DNA of 64,000 nt from Acanthornis magna (GCA_036785705.1 JAWUZG010000018.1:4003501-4067500); one strand, 5' to 3'; counted from the stretch's first letter, positions 14,281 to 28,100 are shown. The notes: generated by a model not told the origin, from the letters alone. Numbers and translations: made by a program.

Positions 14281-15030
14281 TCTCATGGAATCACAGGATG
14301 GGTGAAGTTGAAGGGACCACAGAGGGGCATCTGGGTCCCTGCTCAAGCAGGGCCATCCCAGGGCACATGGCACAGGATTGTGTCCAGGTGGTTCTTGAAT
14401 ATCTCCACAGAATATCTTCTCAGAATATCTCTGACACCACAGCCTCTCTGGGCAGACTGTTCCAGGGCTCAGAACAGTAAAGAAGTTCTTCCTCATATTC
14501 AGGTGGCACTTCCCGTGTATCAGTTTCTGCCCATTGCCTTGTGTTCTACTGCTCAGCACCTCTGAGCAGAGCCTGGTCTCTCCTCTGTCACCCTCCCTTT
14601 GGATATTTATAAACATTGCTGAGGTTTCCTCTCAGGTGTTTCTTCTTGAGGCTGAACAGGCTCAGCCCTCTCAGCCTTTCCCCCTAAGAGAGACTCTCCT
14701 GACCCTTAATCATCCTTGTCACCCTCCTCTGGACCTGCTCCAGGAGCTCCGTATCTCTCTCATCCTGAGGAGCCCAGCACTGGACACAGCACTCCAGATG
14801 TGCCTCACCAGGGCTGAGCAGAGGGGCAGCATCACCTCCCTGACCTGCTGGCACTGCTTTTCCTAATGCCCCCAGGGTCCCATTGGCCTTCCAGGGCACA
14901 ATGACACCCTGCTGGCCCAGGGACAGCTTGCTGTCCCCCAGCACCCCCAGGCCCTTCTCTGCAGAGCTGCTTTCCAGCAGGTCGCCCCCAGCCTGTGCTG
15001 GGGAAGGCTGCTAGGCTTTCTGCCTCAGCT
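14281..15030 (-). mobile_element. CR1 LINE, 3' end, antisense
   Basis: Starts with the typical avian CR1 3' terminus in reverse complement (CATGGAATCACAGGATGGGT). The antisense 3' UTR and ORF2 end follow: TCTGGGCAGACTGTTCCAGG, CAGTAAAGAAGTTCTTCCTC, AGGCTGAACAGGCTCAGCCC, CCTCCTCTGGACCTGCTCCA and CATTGGCCTTCC. It runs on to GCTTTCCAGCAGGTCGCCCC near 14970. About 750 bp of a 5'-truncated insertion. Open frames inside it (14074-14565 +, 14233-14616 -, 14534-14866 +, 14684-14944 -) are frames of this repeat, not genes. Confidence 0.93.
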
Positions 15031-18000
15031 GGACTTGTAGGAAAATAAATGGGTGCAGAAACAGAGCTTTATTCAGCTCACACAAGGAAAGCTGCAGAAC
15101 TGCCAGCCGTGCAGAAAAAGGAAAAGTGAGAAAAAAGTAGATGCGTTGTTAAGGGTAATGAGCAATGCACATTCTCTAGCAGGATTAGGATCGTAACAGG
15201 AATAGACTTGCCAAGCTAAGGGAAAATCTTATTTTTGAAAAACGAAGGGAAAAAATCCTTTAATGAGTTTTGATAGGAAAATTGACAAGTATTACCAAGA
15301 ATCAGGAAAAGTCACAGTTAAATGGCCAAGCTGTGCAAGATGTTCACAAATCTTCAAAGATGAACTCAGCAGTGATTAATGGGAATAAAAACTTGAGCAA
15401 AAATGCTGGAGAGTACTTGAACTTGTTCTAAGCTCACTAATTTCTGTGATCCTTGATGATGGTGTTTGTACGAGTCTAAACTGGGCAGATGTGAGCCCAG
15501 TGATCACTGCAAGTGCTGCCCTTAAAGAATCAAGGCCAGGGTAAGAAGTCCCAGTGAGGAGCAGGACGTGTTAGTTCTGCCCCAGCATTGTACTGACACA
15601 GCTGTTTGACGGGGCATGGGAACAGTAAACTTTCTTCTGCCCAGAATATAACACACAGAGTCTCCTCTCCATCTCCCACAGCCTGCAGGAGCTATGCAGA
15701 ACTTCTGGGAAGGAAGTTCTTTGCAAGCGAAGAAAATTTATGAGGTAGCTCAGAGACATAAGGAAAAGCAATTTGAGTGGTGCTCCTATGTTTGTGCAAA
15801 GGCAAGACACAAAGATGCTGAGAGGAGGAAGTAAAATGCAGTGAATGAAGTTAGTGGACAAGAGAAATGCATTGAGACACAAGTGGTGGCTCGGAGAATG
15901 AGACTGTACAGGAATGAGTAGTGCAGAGCAGCAGAAATGATTAATGAAGTGCAGGGCAGTGCCATGTGCTTGGGGACAGCAGCACTGTGCCATCACCACA
16001 GCAGGCAGGGATGCAGAGAGGGACACGTGGGGACCAGGGACTCCCTCTGACTCGGGAGAGAAGAGAAACTTGCAGGAAGCCAAGTGAAAATTGAGCAACA
16101 GCGGGATTGTTGTGTGGCAAGGACAAAATAAGTGGCATACAGGGTGTTTTGGAAATCCAGCCTGCTGGGATTGCAGGTCATGCTGAAAATACAGCACTGC
16201 TTAACTCACGTGAAAGGAGAAACCTACTTATATTAAACTGTGGCCAAATTGTTTTAATAATACATAGCCAGACAAAACAGATACAAATAATTCATAGAAC
16301 AGTGAAAACAGCATCACAAATTCAGTAGTTTCTTTAGGCTGAAAGTTCCTTTAGTCACCTCCCACGTGATGCAATAGCTGTACTTGATTACCAAAAAATA
16401 AATGTGTCGGGAAGGAAGCAGCACAGGAAAACAGATACAGCCCCTGCCTTTGGAGGGCACAGGGGTGAAGGCAGCAGCAGAGAATGGGGTTTTATGCCAG
16501 TTCTCCAGGGAACGGCAGGGCTTTCCCATGAAAAGCCTTCTTGACCTGAGGCCAAAGACTTCAACAAAGAAGAGACTCCTGCTCCTGATACTACCTTTTT
16601 TCCCCTCTCTTTTCTTCCCTGAAGAAAAAGAGGACTGGTGAGTGATCTAAGATTAAAGGTGCAGTGTTGCAATTTTGGGGCATTATGTCAGTTGTGAGAG
16701 ATCAGACTGCGAATTAGGAAAAAAAAAAAAAGTCAATTCAGAGGCATTACTAAAAACCCCATTATTAGAAAACCCAGACATAATCTTTGATAAACCCACG
16801 AATATTTGCCTAGCAAAGGAAATTCCCCAGTGCATATGAAAGCTTAAGAGGCGTCAGGCAGTGCTCTGAGCATGATAAAAAATTAAAACCATTACATGAG
16901 AGAGACCTGGGGTAGTATGTCCTGCAGAGCTAAAATGCTGATCCCCAGGGAGCTGCAAAGCAAGCCAAGCAGCAGCCTAGTTCTGGGGGAGAAAAAGAGG
17001 CAAAATCTGCCACAGATTGTGCCGTTTTGCTGCAGGTGTACAGCGTGGGCCAGGAGAGGAGGGCTGGCACGGGGGGCTCCTTGGCAGGGGGAGCTGATGC
17101 TGCTGCAGCAGGAGATCATCAGCCTGAAAGGAAAATTGGGCTCTTGTGGAGTTGGATGCTGTGTGCAAGCCAGTGTGAAGTTAGCAGTACTGAGAGGGAT
17201 TCACAGTCTGGAGACAGCAAATAGATGAAATTCAGGGTTAGAGCTGTATGTTTATCCCTGCAGAGGGAAGATGGCAACAAGCACAGGTAACAAATGAGGG
17301 AAGTTAGAGTTTGTAGCATATGCTTGCTAGGATGTTTAACACTGTGTGTCATCCTCCTGAATCCATGGGGGAAATTGATTGCTGTGTTCAGGTGTCTGAG
17401 GAGCAAGGAGATTGCTTAGCAAGGAAACATAAAATATCCAGAAAACTCGGGTTTTAGCTATGAGAAAGGATCAGTCATAGCTAAACTGAGCTTTTAATGG
17501 TCAGTTTATAGGTACATACTTTTCACTGTCAGCTCAGGCCCTGGAATTACTGTCCAGTACTCCTTGGAGGTACATACCCTGTGGATGATGCTGTGTCTGC
17601 TATCAATGTCCTGCTGCAGGCTCTGGGATGGTCACAAAGGGAAGGCCGATACAAACGAGTCCATGGCCAAATCCAAGCCCTGCCCACCTGTTCCTATGGC
17701 TGTACCTGCTTGCTGCAGCAGCACCAGCCCTGCAAACACCCAGAGCCTTGCCCTGCTTTGATTCCAGGCTGGGCTGCAGCTCTGGGAAGGCTGCTCTCAC
17801 AGCCTTTCATACGGGGAAAATCGACAATAGCCCTAAGTGCTGAGGGTGGAGAGGACAGCAGCTGCCTCTCGCTGCTGTGCTGTGCTGGCTGGAGTGTGCC
17901 CAGGCCCTGCACCAGCTGGAGAGCAGTTTGTTAGCACAGCCTGCAGTGCTGTCCCTGCCCTTCCTTCCCCACTAGCAAACCTTCTCTGAAGCATTAATAC

Positions 18001-18723
18001 AAGTTAGTTGCATTTAAATCTCTGCTGGTACTTTTATTTAGCCTGGTTTGAGTTGCCGAGGAGCTTATTACACTTTTCCCTAAAGCCAGAGCAGCTGTGC
18101 AAGGCCACCCCCAGCCCAAGCTTCCAGCCCTGGGACAGCAGGCAGCAGCCACTGGTGAGTTTGGATTTGGGAAATGGTTTGTCGAAGCCACCATCGCGTC
18201 CTGGTCACCAAAGGACTGCTGTCTGCCGAGCCCAGCCATGTGGCTGTGGCTGGGATGATCTCCAGGGAGCTGCAGCATGGTCAAGCCCAGAGCTACCTCA
18301 CTCTGCTGTGGGGGGAATTTTGCCTCTAGCTTCAGTCAGCATTTCCAAGCCCTGTTAAACCTGAATAACCACAATCCAGGACTCTTGCTTCAAAAACATT
18401 GGGTGAAAAGGAGGGTTCCCAAAGCTCTAGTGAAGTAAATTTGTCTCTTCAGAATACTGCTTATGCACCAGGAATTTTTTTCCTTCAAGAAAGAAATGGA
18501 TGTATGGATTATAGTTGACAGTGTTACTGTCTACTCTTAATTTTTATACTTTCGCACACTTCCCACTGCAGATACTAAAAGGCTTTTGTGAAAGGTGTAT
18601 TTACACCTATTCACTCCCAGGACTCTCACAGGGAGGTTTCAGTATGCAAAGTTCCCTACCCTTCCATACGCCAACAGCCAGTGACTGCCAGGTCACATCT
18701 GCATTAAAAGTCACATTTGTTTT

Positions 18724-18773
18724 AAGTTAAACTTTGAAATCTTTAGTTAAACTAAAGTTAAACTTTGAAATCT
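18724..18773. repeat. Short tandem duplication, 31-bp period
   Basis: The 19-mer AAGTTAAACTTTGAAATCT occurs at 18724-18742 and again at 18755-18773, with related TTAGTTAAACTA between. A minor local duplication of no evident function. Confidence 0.85.
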
Positions 18774-19139
18774 ATTTAATTACACTGGTGTAAAACCGTT
18801 TGTGGATTCTACTCTGTGCTTTAATTGAAATCTGCTTTGCAGTGGTTTTTCTTTTGGAAAGCTGAATCTGTTTAAGAGTATCCACATGGGTTTGCAGTTG
18901 GTTTCAATAAATAGAATTAAAACCAGGTTTTGCTTAAATTGCTGCAAGTTTTAATGCGAACAGGGCCTCGACAAAACTGCAAATCCCCTGATTATTCCGG
19001 AGCATTTCTCTCCTCTGTGAGACCGAACGTTTTCATGTGTGCAGTGTGGAGGTTCTCCAGTATCCAACCTTTTCCTGAAACAAGCAACCTACTTTGAGTT
19101 TAGCAGCCTCTCCCCTGCCCCTGACTGGCTCTTGCGCTT

Positions 19140-19240
19140 CCAATCAGGCACAGAGGAAACATTTAAACACTCAGCCCCTCTGCTTAGCCTCCCTGGCTCT
19201 GCTCAGAGCAGGAATCAGCCATGCAGCTCAGCCCAGGTAA
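19140..19240 (+). promoter_or_regulatory. Possible promoter and first-exon donor, unassigned
   Basis: A forward CCAAT sequence (CCAATCA, 19140-19146) is followed 14 bases later by a TATA-like ATTTAAAC (19161-19168). Next come an ATG at 19221 and a consensus splice donor CAG|GTAAGG with the exon side ending at 19236. The order and spacing fit a short first exon of a transcript, either an unannotated lncRNA or a 5' exon of MSANTD1. Each element alone is common by chance, so this is only a lead. Confidence 0.25.
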
Positions 19241-19839
19241 GGCCACGCTTCGCCATCCCCATTGCAGCCATGTTGCATTTAACAGGTTTTCCTCCTCTAT
19301 GTGCCCTGATTTACTCTTTGCACAGAGAGGGGGAGAGTAAAGCCCTCCCGTGCCCCAGAAGGCAAAGGCATGGTGAGAGCAGCTCGCACACAGCCGCAGC
19401 TTCGCCTGTACCCAGCAGCAGTGAGAGCTGAGCGTGGGGCTGGGACAGGCTGGGGATGGGCTAGGAGAGCTGCCAGGGGCTGCTGAGCCAGCCCAGGGCC
19501 TTGTCCTGCTCCTGCACAAGGCTGGGGAGGATTCTTGGGGCATGTGGCAGCTCCCCTGCTCACCCTCTGGTGCAGCTTTCTGTTTTCAGCAGCACCAGGG
19601 TCGCCACCCACGGAGGAGCAGATCCTTTGCAGAAAATCCAAGAGCATGCACCTCCTCCAAACCTCCTCTCTACCTTTTCCACACACTGTTAAATTACCCT
19701 GATGCCTGACTGTAATCTTCTGGCTGTTCCCTGTGCCCATGAATTACTCAGCATGGCATGCTGGATCCTTAGCTGCAGGACAGTTTTTCCAGTTGTTTGT
19801 TTTGAAAGCTCTTAAGAGCAATATACTATCAGCTGAGGT

Positions 19840-20000
19840 TTCTAATTAACTCTGAATAGCTAGTCTGCTGCCACTCAAGTATAATTCTCATTAGCATCTC
19901 AGCTAACAAGCTTCAGTGTTTGCCCTCCTAATTAGCTTCTAGTTAGAAGTCTTTCCCTATCCTAAGATGTGCTGTTGTTAATTGCAGTTCCAATTGCTTT
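19840..20000. promoter_or_regulatory. Cluster of homeodomain-type TAATTA/ATTAG sites
   Basis: Within about 155 bp lie TAATTA (19843-19848), CATTAG (19889-19894), CTAATTAG (19928-19935), TTAATTG (19978-19984) and CAATTG (19991-19996). The region is AT-rich but not simple sequence, with an octamer-like ATGCAAA nearby at 20126-20132. This is the look of a developmental enhancer or conserved non-coding element. AT-rich DNA produces such cores by chance, so the call is weak. Confidence 0.25.
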
Positions 20001-23000
20001 TACAGCAAACTCCTGAGAGACAGCTAAAGCTCCGGTTTATATAGCCTGATAGAGATCAATATCTGGGATATGTACAGCTACAGGTTCTTTATTCGCCTCT
20101 ATGTGTGTGTCTCTAGCACATCGTTATGCAAAGAGAACGGGGGACAGAGCCACAGCTTTTAAAATGAACGAGGAAGTATTTTGCCTTTTAAACAGGTGGT
20201 AGAACTCGAAATGAATCTGCTTAAAGCAAAGTACAGCTTTCACAGCTAATGCTGCATAAATGGCTTTCCAGGGTTGTTTTTTTTTTCTCTGCAGCTGTCC
20301 ATACAATGGCTAACTTTCCATGCCCATAGGTTCCTCAGGGTTCACGAGTGCCCCACAGAGTGCCCTGGTGCTTCTGATCTCACCAGGCAGAGCATTTGCG
20401 TGCTGCCCGGACACAGAGTGTGGCAGGTTGGCTATTCCCTCTGGGCTGCTGCCTCGGGATGGTATTTCTGTGGAATGCTCTCAGCACAGTCTAATGTATG
20501 CCTGCGAGCTGGATTAACCCCTGAGACCCCACGGCCTGGGAGCACCGGCAGCACAGAGGGTCAGGGGCTCACACAGCTGTGCCCCGGCAGCCCAGGGCAT
20601 TGGGATCCCTCTAGAGCAGAAAGGTGAGGCTTGAGTCTCATGGGGCACCTGAAGCTGTCAGGTGTTTGTTCCGTGGAAGCAAATCCGTTCTGTGCCTTTT
20701 CAAATCACACATTTACTTCTAAAAGGGGGGGAAATATTGATCAGCTTGTGAAGATTTACTAGTGGGCTTTTCACTCCAGATGTGCCCAGAGCCCTCCTGC
20801 TATCACTTCCTAAAGTGAAACCCACTTTTTGCTGAACCTTCTGCAATGGGTTTAACACACCCTGTGCACTGTGCTGCTCTGAGTAGGATGAGGAGAGGCC
20901 TGCACTGAAACCAAATACTGAATTTTATCACAGGGTGCCTGGATCCTTCTACCTTGGTAACTTCTTCCTTCCCTTTTTCTAAATTGAAGGATAAGGTATT
21001 GATGTTACCAAGACAAAGTTAGAAGATAAAGGTGAATCTGTATTTGTCTTGGCAGTATGATAATCCTGGGATATTTTATCATGCTCTGAGTGGAGGTTCT
21101 AGAGGACCCTTGCACCCACAGTCCCCCTGAAGCACCACACAGGTGTAAGGATGTGTCCCATCAGCCCAATTACAGTATCCAATTATATTTTAGTGAGAGA
21201 GAAATTCTGGTAATGAATGTGTTTATGGTTCATAACACATTAAAATTTTAATTTAGGTATGGCCTATTCACACTAATAGTAATAGATTTAATAAGTAATA
21301 GGTCTTTCAAATCTGTTTTAGAAAAATGTGTAAGAGCTTTAGATGCACCTGAGGTAATTGAGCAAGTTGAAGGGCTGAGAGTATGTTTGGACAGTGTTGC
21401 ATATCTGGTGCTGTTCATATCAGGTCTAATATTCTGGTCACAAATGATTAATTAGCATTGTTTCAGCTGTAAAAAAAATTCAGAATGTAGAACACAGTCC
21501 TTGATGTGAAGCAGATCTTGATTTGACTGCCTCTATCCAATTAATGTGTTGAAAATGGGAGTAATGATGGTAAGCAAATCTCAGTGTTTGAATCTATTTC
21601 AGTTATGTATCAAAGAGGCATATTTAAATGAACTGCTTAACCTCTTTTATCTGCAAAACTGGATTCCAAATCACAAATATGTCATTTACTGTGCTGTACT
21701 TTAGTTACAGATGGCAGCATGAAGCGAAGCACATGATATGATAAAACTTTTTAAAGAAGCTTTAAAGAAAACTTGAGTTTGGGTTTAAGGAACAAAAAAG
21801 AATATTTCCAATGAGGGATCTGTAGAGGAAGTATTAAATACAGATTAAGACAAGGAATTGATCAAAGGCAGCAGAAAGAAGAATTCAGAACAAAGGGCTC
21901 TGTTGGTAAAGCAGAGAAAGGCACAAAGCACTTAAGTGAAAGTTTCTAGATATACAATCTGTGTCCAGCAACTGAGGGGCTTTACTCTCAGGAAAAAAAA
22001 ACCAAAACCAAACAATCAAAAGAACCCCTTCAGATCAAAATTGTGCTGGTGTTACCAACGTGTTAGTGTGAGCTGTCAGACATGAATTGGTATGTCTTGC
22101 ATATTTTATCCATTTGTGATAACAAAGTAATTCCTTCTTCTAATAATGTTCACTTTGTGGAGACCTTAGTGCTTTTACTGTCTGGGGGTGAAACCACCAA
22201 AGACCACCAGAGCTTGGGCTGTAACAACTACAGCCCTTGCAAATTGCTGAACAGATAAAGCCAAGGGTGGAGGGCATCTCATGATCTCTGTTCTCTTTAC
22301 CATGGTCCGCCCTTAATATTTTTGTCATCAAACCAGTTCATGCAGTGCTGGCTTATTGCCAAATTTGTCACATAAAGTGTTTTTCTTGATGTGATTATAA
22401 GCTAAATTGGTGTCACGATCTTTTTTTCTTAAGGCAAGCAATAAATTAAATTGTGGGATAGAAAAATGGTGACACAGCGCCATTTATGCTGACAGCATAG
22501 AAAGAATAATGTTGAAACAACTCATAAACACACTGATTGAGTAGGTTCCTCTGCCTTGACTCCATTTGGTTCAGTTAATGTTCATGAGGTTTTTCGAGTC
22601 AGGAAATGGAAAGGATCTTATAATCCTAGTTCTTTCTTCTAATAAGGCTGTGATCCAGGCCGTTTCTTACAGCAGAACAGCCTTTCTGCATAGATCGTTA
22701 GAGAGGGCATCCCCTTAATTATTTATACTACACATACCAGGTGTGCTGATTATGAAATTTCCCTTGGGGCTCCAGAAGGAAATGAAATCCTAATAAATGC
22801 ATGAGATAGTGGAACAATGCTAGAATCTCCTGGATGAAAATCAGTCATCCGTGTCAGTGATCCTCCTTACAGTGGTTTTTAGAAAACATTACAGAAGCTA
22901 ATCTTCTTAGGCTTGTCATCCAAACTATCCTGGAGGTGTGAAGAAACTGCCCTTCCAGGGAACTTCAGTTGTCTTGTGGGAAACAAAGAAAATTAAGGCT

Positions 23001-25104
23001 AGGGGAATACATTTCTTATGTTGAGGAGGTGTGGAGGTGGCAATATTGATATTGGTGTTGTCTGTGTTTGTAATTGGTGTCATTGCACAGAGATGATTGA
23101 AACACGGTCATGAAGGTATCTGGATATTCCCCATCAAAATGCTGGCTGAGAAAATATGAGGACTCTGTTTTGGAAATATGGGCTGCCTGTGCCTTGGCAA
23201 GCAGAGCAATTTAATTTGGAGGAGAGACTGGTATTTGTTTGAGATGCTTGTTATCCAGAGAGAGCAGTGAAGGGAAGAAAGGGCCTTTCTCTCTCTGCAG
23301 AGGTAAATGGAGAAATACCAAAGACACTGAACATAGGATCAGAAAAGGAGAAAGGCCTTGATGTGAGAGACAACAGGGAAAGCAATGCAGGGATGTGAAA
23401 CAATAAAAAATTGTTCTGATTCTGTGATTTAATGTAACGAGGAAAAGACAACATTGATTTTAATCCAGAGCAATGTGCAAGGACCATGACAAACTCAGTT
23501 CTCTTGTCCCTGTGAAAACAGCACAATTTTTAAGAGGTGGAATAGATAAGTATATTAATGATTCTATGAATCTTTTTGTTCAAAGGAGCAGCTAAAAGGG
23601 TAAGATACTTGCAGAGAACAAGCAGCTGGTGAGAAGACTTTATAACATGAGCTCAAAGAAGCGTGTATCCTCCTCTATCAAAGGATTGAGGGGGGCTCTC
23701 TGAAACGTTGGTGTTGTTCAGTAGAAGAGCAGAATGATGTTAGGAGTAAAAAGACATCTTTCAGAAAGTGGAGGTTGTGTTTGAACAGAGAAAATAGAAA
23801 AGAGCATACAGGAAAGTTAAATAAGGCAAGTTAAACAAGGTAGGTAAAATCAATTTTGAGGAGCAACTTGCTAAACTCACAGAAACAATGAGAAAAGCCC
23901 TTCAAACACATGAAGGGTAGGGAGCCTGTCCATCAGCAGGCTTGATAGGCAATTGCAGGGTAATAAAAACACTCAAAGTACACAGGGCTGTTACAGCAAG
24001 GCTAAATAAATCTTTGCTTTGCTGTTCATTATAAAACATCTCAGGGATCTCTTTCTTCTGGAGCATTTTGGTATCTGAAAGCATCTAAAAGTGTGTTTTA
24101 AACAGAAGTGTCAGCAGAACAGGTTTAGAACAATTGGATAAATGCGTAATACTATTGATAAAAATAGGTGGTAGCCATGGTAGCCACCCAAGAGTCCCAA
24201 ATGTGGAGCTCTTAAATGAATGGTTTCCTTTGATATGAACTAAATAACTGATGTGGCAAGTGAAGGTGGCAAATGCAACTGATGTTTAAAGGGCTGTGTA
24301 CACTGGTAAATCGAGCCTGTCTTGGTCAAATTTATGGAAAATAAAATGAAGACTTGTAAATATGACATATTGAGTAAATGCAAAAATGAATTTTGTAGAA
24401 GGAAGCTGTCACATATTTGTGTACTTTGAAGCCCAGCAGCCCTTGAGCAGAGGTAATTCAGCTGATAAGGCACAGCTGAACTTCCAAGGTCCCTTATCAA
24501 TAATCATCAAGAAATAAAAGGGAATTCGTTCCTGTAGTTTTGAACTGGTTATGGTTCTAATGAGTTAAAGATAATAAAACAGAGGGTAGGGATTGAGTCA
24601 CCCTTTGTCCCATTGCAGGACATCAGCAGGTGGCAAGAATCTCTATTGGTTTCTCTGTTGTTAAATTACCTACTAATGCTTTAGGAAAAGAAGGAGAGTT
24701 GACAAACTCACCAGTAAGACATTTTCAAGGTAGGTTAAAATTAAAACTGGCTGTGAATATTCTCAATTTTCTCACCTAATCTAGACATCTGCAAAGTAAT
24801 GAAGAAAAGGAAAAGAACCATACATATGCATCCCCAGAGACGTCACCATTCAGGAAAATATCTTGGTGTCATTGTGAGTAGCTCTTGGAAGGTATCAGCT
24901 CAATCCTGGGTAGTGATCAGGATGATAAATAGGATGTAAAAGATTTTAAAGAAGACCTGAAATAAAACCAAAAAAGGTTTGTGTGTAAATCCCCAGTGTG
25001 CCCAAGTGTTGCACAGTGGGGCAGCTGTGTCCTGAACACAGCAGAAGCAGAAATAGGACACATGAGAGCTGCAAGAATGGCCATGGGCACAGAAGGGTTT
25101 CTCT

Positions 25105-25190
25105 GCCAAGAGATTTAAACACAGGTTGGAAAGGACCCCTGGGATCACCGTGTCCAGGCTCTGCTCCTGCTGGCACCATGGCACACAGCT
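25105..25190 (-). mobile_element. Short CR1 3'-end remnant, antisense
   Basis: Contains ACAGGTTGGAAAGGACCCCT followed by GGGATCACCGTGTCCAGGCT. This resembles the antisense 3' UTR start of avian CR1 (usually TTGGAAGGGACC...GATCATCGAGTCCA). It is short and diverged, so the boundaries are uncertain. Confidence 0.55.
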
Positions 25191-28100
25191 TTTTCATGTG
25201 TTTCATGTGTTTCTCAGATGCTGCCAGAGAATTGTCTGGTCCCTGAATGCAGAAAGCTTGTTCAGCTCAGCCTACATGTCAGTAGACAGCTGTCCTACTC
25301 TTGTTACACCATCTATTGTGCATTTCCCCTTGTTCAGCAGTGTCACTCATCCTGAAAACTGAGCTAGAATCTAAAACTGTTTTTTTTGGGTCACATCTGA
25401 ATTATCTATCATATCCGCTGAAAAACTGCCCAATTTTTCCTTCCCTGTCTCTTTTATGTTTGTGAAAATCCTTTTTCATATTTATTTTGACATCAGGGAA
25501 GGGAAATTTTTGAGTTTTGGCATCTGTGGGACATATGGGGAGAGGTAAGCATGTAAAGTGTCTGATGTCTCTGCTGTTTCCCACAGTCCCTGTTAAAGGA
25601 AGGAAGGAGCAGAGGAATTTTTTGCTCGTAGTGTTCAGAGAGAAGGTTATGTGATAATCATTGGGAGAGAAGAGTTCATGGGTTTTTTCTGTTGCAGAAT
25701 AATTAGGCTGACAAAATCCCTCATATAGTTATAGTTAAAGGAATTCTTCCCTTTTATCAGTTTTCTTTATTTCATTTGAGAAATAATTCCATACCAGTGA
25801 ACCCCTTTTCTTCCATAGTAAAAATCAAATCTGTGCAACAATGAATCAGTCACAACAAAACCACTACCTCACTGTTGCCAGATACAATTTTAATTGAGGA
25901 GGTCTGTTTTAAGTGGGCCAAAATTTTTTATATCATCTACGTAGGGAAAACAAAAATCCTTCATTTTCATTGCTCGATGCATGTTATTTGCTTGCTTGTG
26001 TAGTTCTTTAAATGCATCACGAATCAGTGGAAGAGGCCTTCAGTGATCCACCTAACCATTTTACATCTGTACTACTACAGGACATCCTGGGGACGGTTCT
26101 CTTGGAGTCAGGGGAGCTAGAAAGGCCCTGGGCACTCTCTGGGTGTGGAACGAGGAATGTGGCAGAAGAGAAGAGCTGAGGTTCTGCCCTGGTCCATGGA
26201 AAAGACATTTGCAATTCTGCTGCTTCTTGTTTGAAGCACACAAGTTTATCTCGCTTAGTGCCAGGCCCTCAAAAGGCATCCATTGATGCATCCATTTGAT
26301 CAAAACAAATCAAATAATGTTTAGACTTTGATACCTTTGTTTCAGAGGCCAGACCAGTCTCCTGATGAGCCACCCTCTTGCTATCTGGGGACATAGCTTA
26401 AATCTGACTAGAAGTTGTCTTTTTTAGCATTAATTTGGAGTTTCTGCTTCTCAGGGCTACTGAGCACTGCACCAACACTCAATCTCTTACGTGGAGCATC
26501 TTTGGTGACTGGCCTAGACAGAAGTGTGAGCTAGATGGGCTATTTTTTTCAGATTCTGTCTGTATTTTCCAAGCACAGAAGCGACTGTGTCGCTGATAAA
26601 GTTCTGCAGTGATAATTTCCATCTCACCAGGAATATGTGCCCAGGAGCTGAGGCTGAAGGGTTTGGAGGTGTTGTAGGCTGACACGAAGGACAGCACAGG
26701 GAGTGCTGCAGGAGAGCTCCACAGTGCTGCGTGCGAGTGCAGGATTCTCTCACTTTGCTTCCTTCTTTCTTTTGGGAGAATGATGGCAGTCGGTCTGAGA
26801 AAACAAACGCTGCCAAACTGTGGGGATTTAAATCAATGCTGAGCTCCAGTGCCAGGAGGGAAAAGTCTTGACTGAGATGTGAAAGAGGAGGAAGGACACA
26901 GGGCCATGAGGTCTTGCTTGCCTCTGAGAAAGGGGGATGGCAGTGCCAGCTGTGGGTTTGGGGGGCAGCCCATGCTCGGAGAGTGACACTGGGCACAGAG
27001 GTGGCCACATCCCTCACACTGGCATTCAGAGCAAGCTGATGCAGCAGGTTCCCCTCCTGGATTCTCTTTCTTTGTGGTGCAGAGCACACACTGACAGATA
27101 ATACAGCAGCTGCTGTGGGTATCAGGCAAGCTCTGATCTGCACCTTGGTGTGCTGTAGGGAAAAAAAAAAAGCCTGAGCTCAGATATCCCCTGTGGGGTG
27201 TGGATCCATTCTGTGAAATGCACATGGGAAATCCTTCTCAACGGCAGAGGGTACAGCTCATCCCAGCTGAGCATATTTAGAGAGGTAATAGTTACAAAAG
27301 GATAAACCTGACCTTGATTTAGGGCTGGTAAGACTTCTCTCTGTATTGGCATGTGGCATAATTAATGTTCAGATATTTAGTTAAATAATGTGATAGTGCA
27401 AGGAGGATTGGCTGACATTGCTCTCCAAAAGACAAAAGCAATATTAAACTTTGTAATGCTCCCACACCACTGCAAATGCTGAAAAAATAGCTGTGGCAAG
27501 CCAGTGGAGACACAATTGTGTGGCGTTTCTTCTGTAGCCATCAGGTGCTTGGCTGGAAGGGCCATGAGCCATGCTTGTCCTTAAGTTCAGACTTAGAAAA
27601 ATGCAGGATTCTCTCTTCTTTTCCTTAGAATTAAAAAAAAAAAAAAAAAAGGGAACTCCAAGGAATTTAATCTCTGTGCAACTGTGTACTTTTTCCTAAC
27701 ACAAGTCTCCCTAACGCTTTGTGATGCTCTAGATCCAGGATATCAAATTCCAGCAGCAGCTGTGTTCAGAGCTGCGGGGGTCCGGTGAGGAGGTTGTGTT
27801 CCTTGGCAGAGATTTTTTAATTATCACCTTGCTAGGGTGAGTGGGAATTTCTGTCTAAAAATCATCAGCGTGGAATGACAGAGAATTTTACCTCTCACTT
27901 TCTTTTTCTGTGGGAGGAGGTTTAGGGCACTTGCTGTTCACTTTTAATGCTGCTGGATAAACTAATGACTGTGTCACCGAGATGAGACTGAAATCTAAAT
28001 CAAAGTCTTGTGTCAGATTTCTTTTCTGAATGGGCCTGAAACAAATTCTGGAGGTCTTGCACACATCTAACTACAAAATTATCTTGCTAAATATCTAAAA

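Larger units (their letters stand above)
15031..25104. other. Intergenic or 5' intronic spacer, no coding exon seen
   Basis: About 10 kb without a recognised gene. The longest frame, 208 codons on the minus strand at 15571-16197, is rich in Cys, Ser and Leu, matches no family I know and has no conserved motif, so it is probably chance. GC-rich parts lie at 16.4-18.3 and 19.0-20.6 kb; the rest is AT-rich. A promoter-like and donor-like cluster is at 19140-19240 and a cluster of homeodomain-type sites at 19840-20000, both listed separately. A 31-bp-period partial tandem duplication sits at 18724-18773. Confidence 0.55.

Noticed and set aside
15571..16197. 208-codon minus-strand frame, at first glance like a membrane protein (many Cys, Leu, Ser)
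   Set aside because: No motif of any receptor family, no ordered transmembrane pattern, no splice or promoter context; the composition follows purine-rich plus-strand DNA.
26514..27143. 209-codon minus-strand frame, the longest in the window
   Set aside because: Low-complexity Ser/Pro/Leu-rich composition, several overlapping frames on the same strand, no domain; consistent with chance in GC-moderate DNA.
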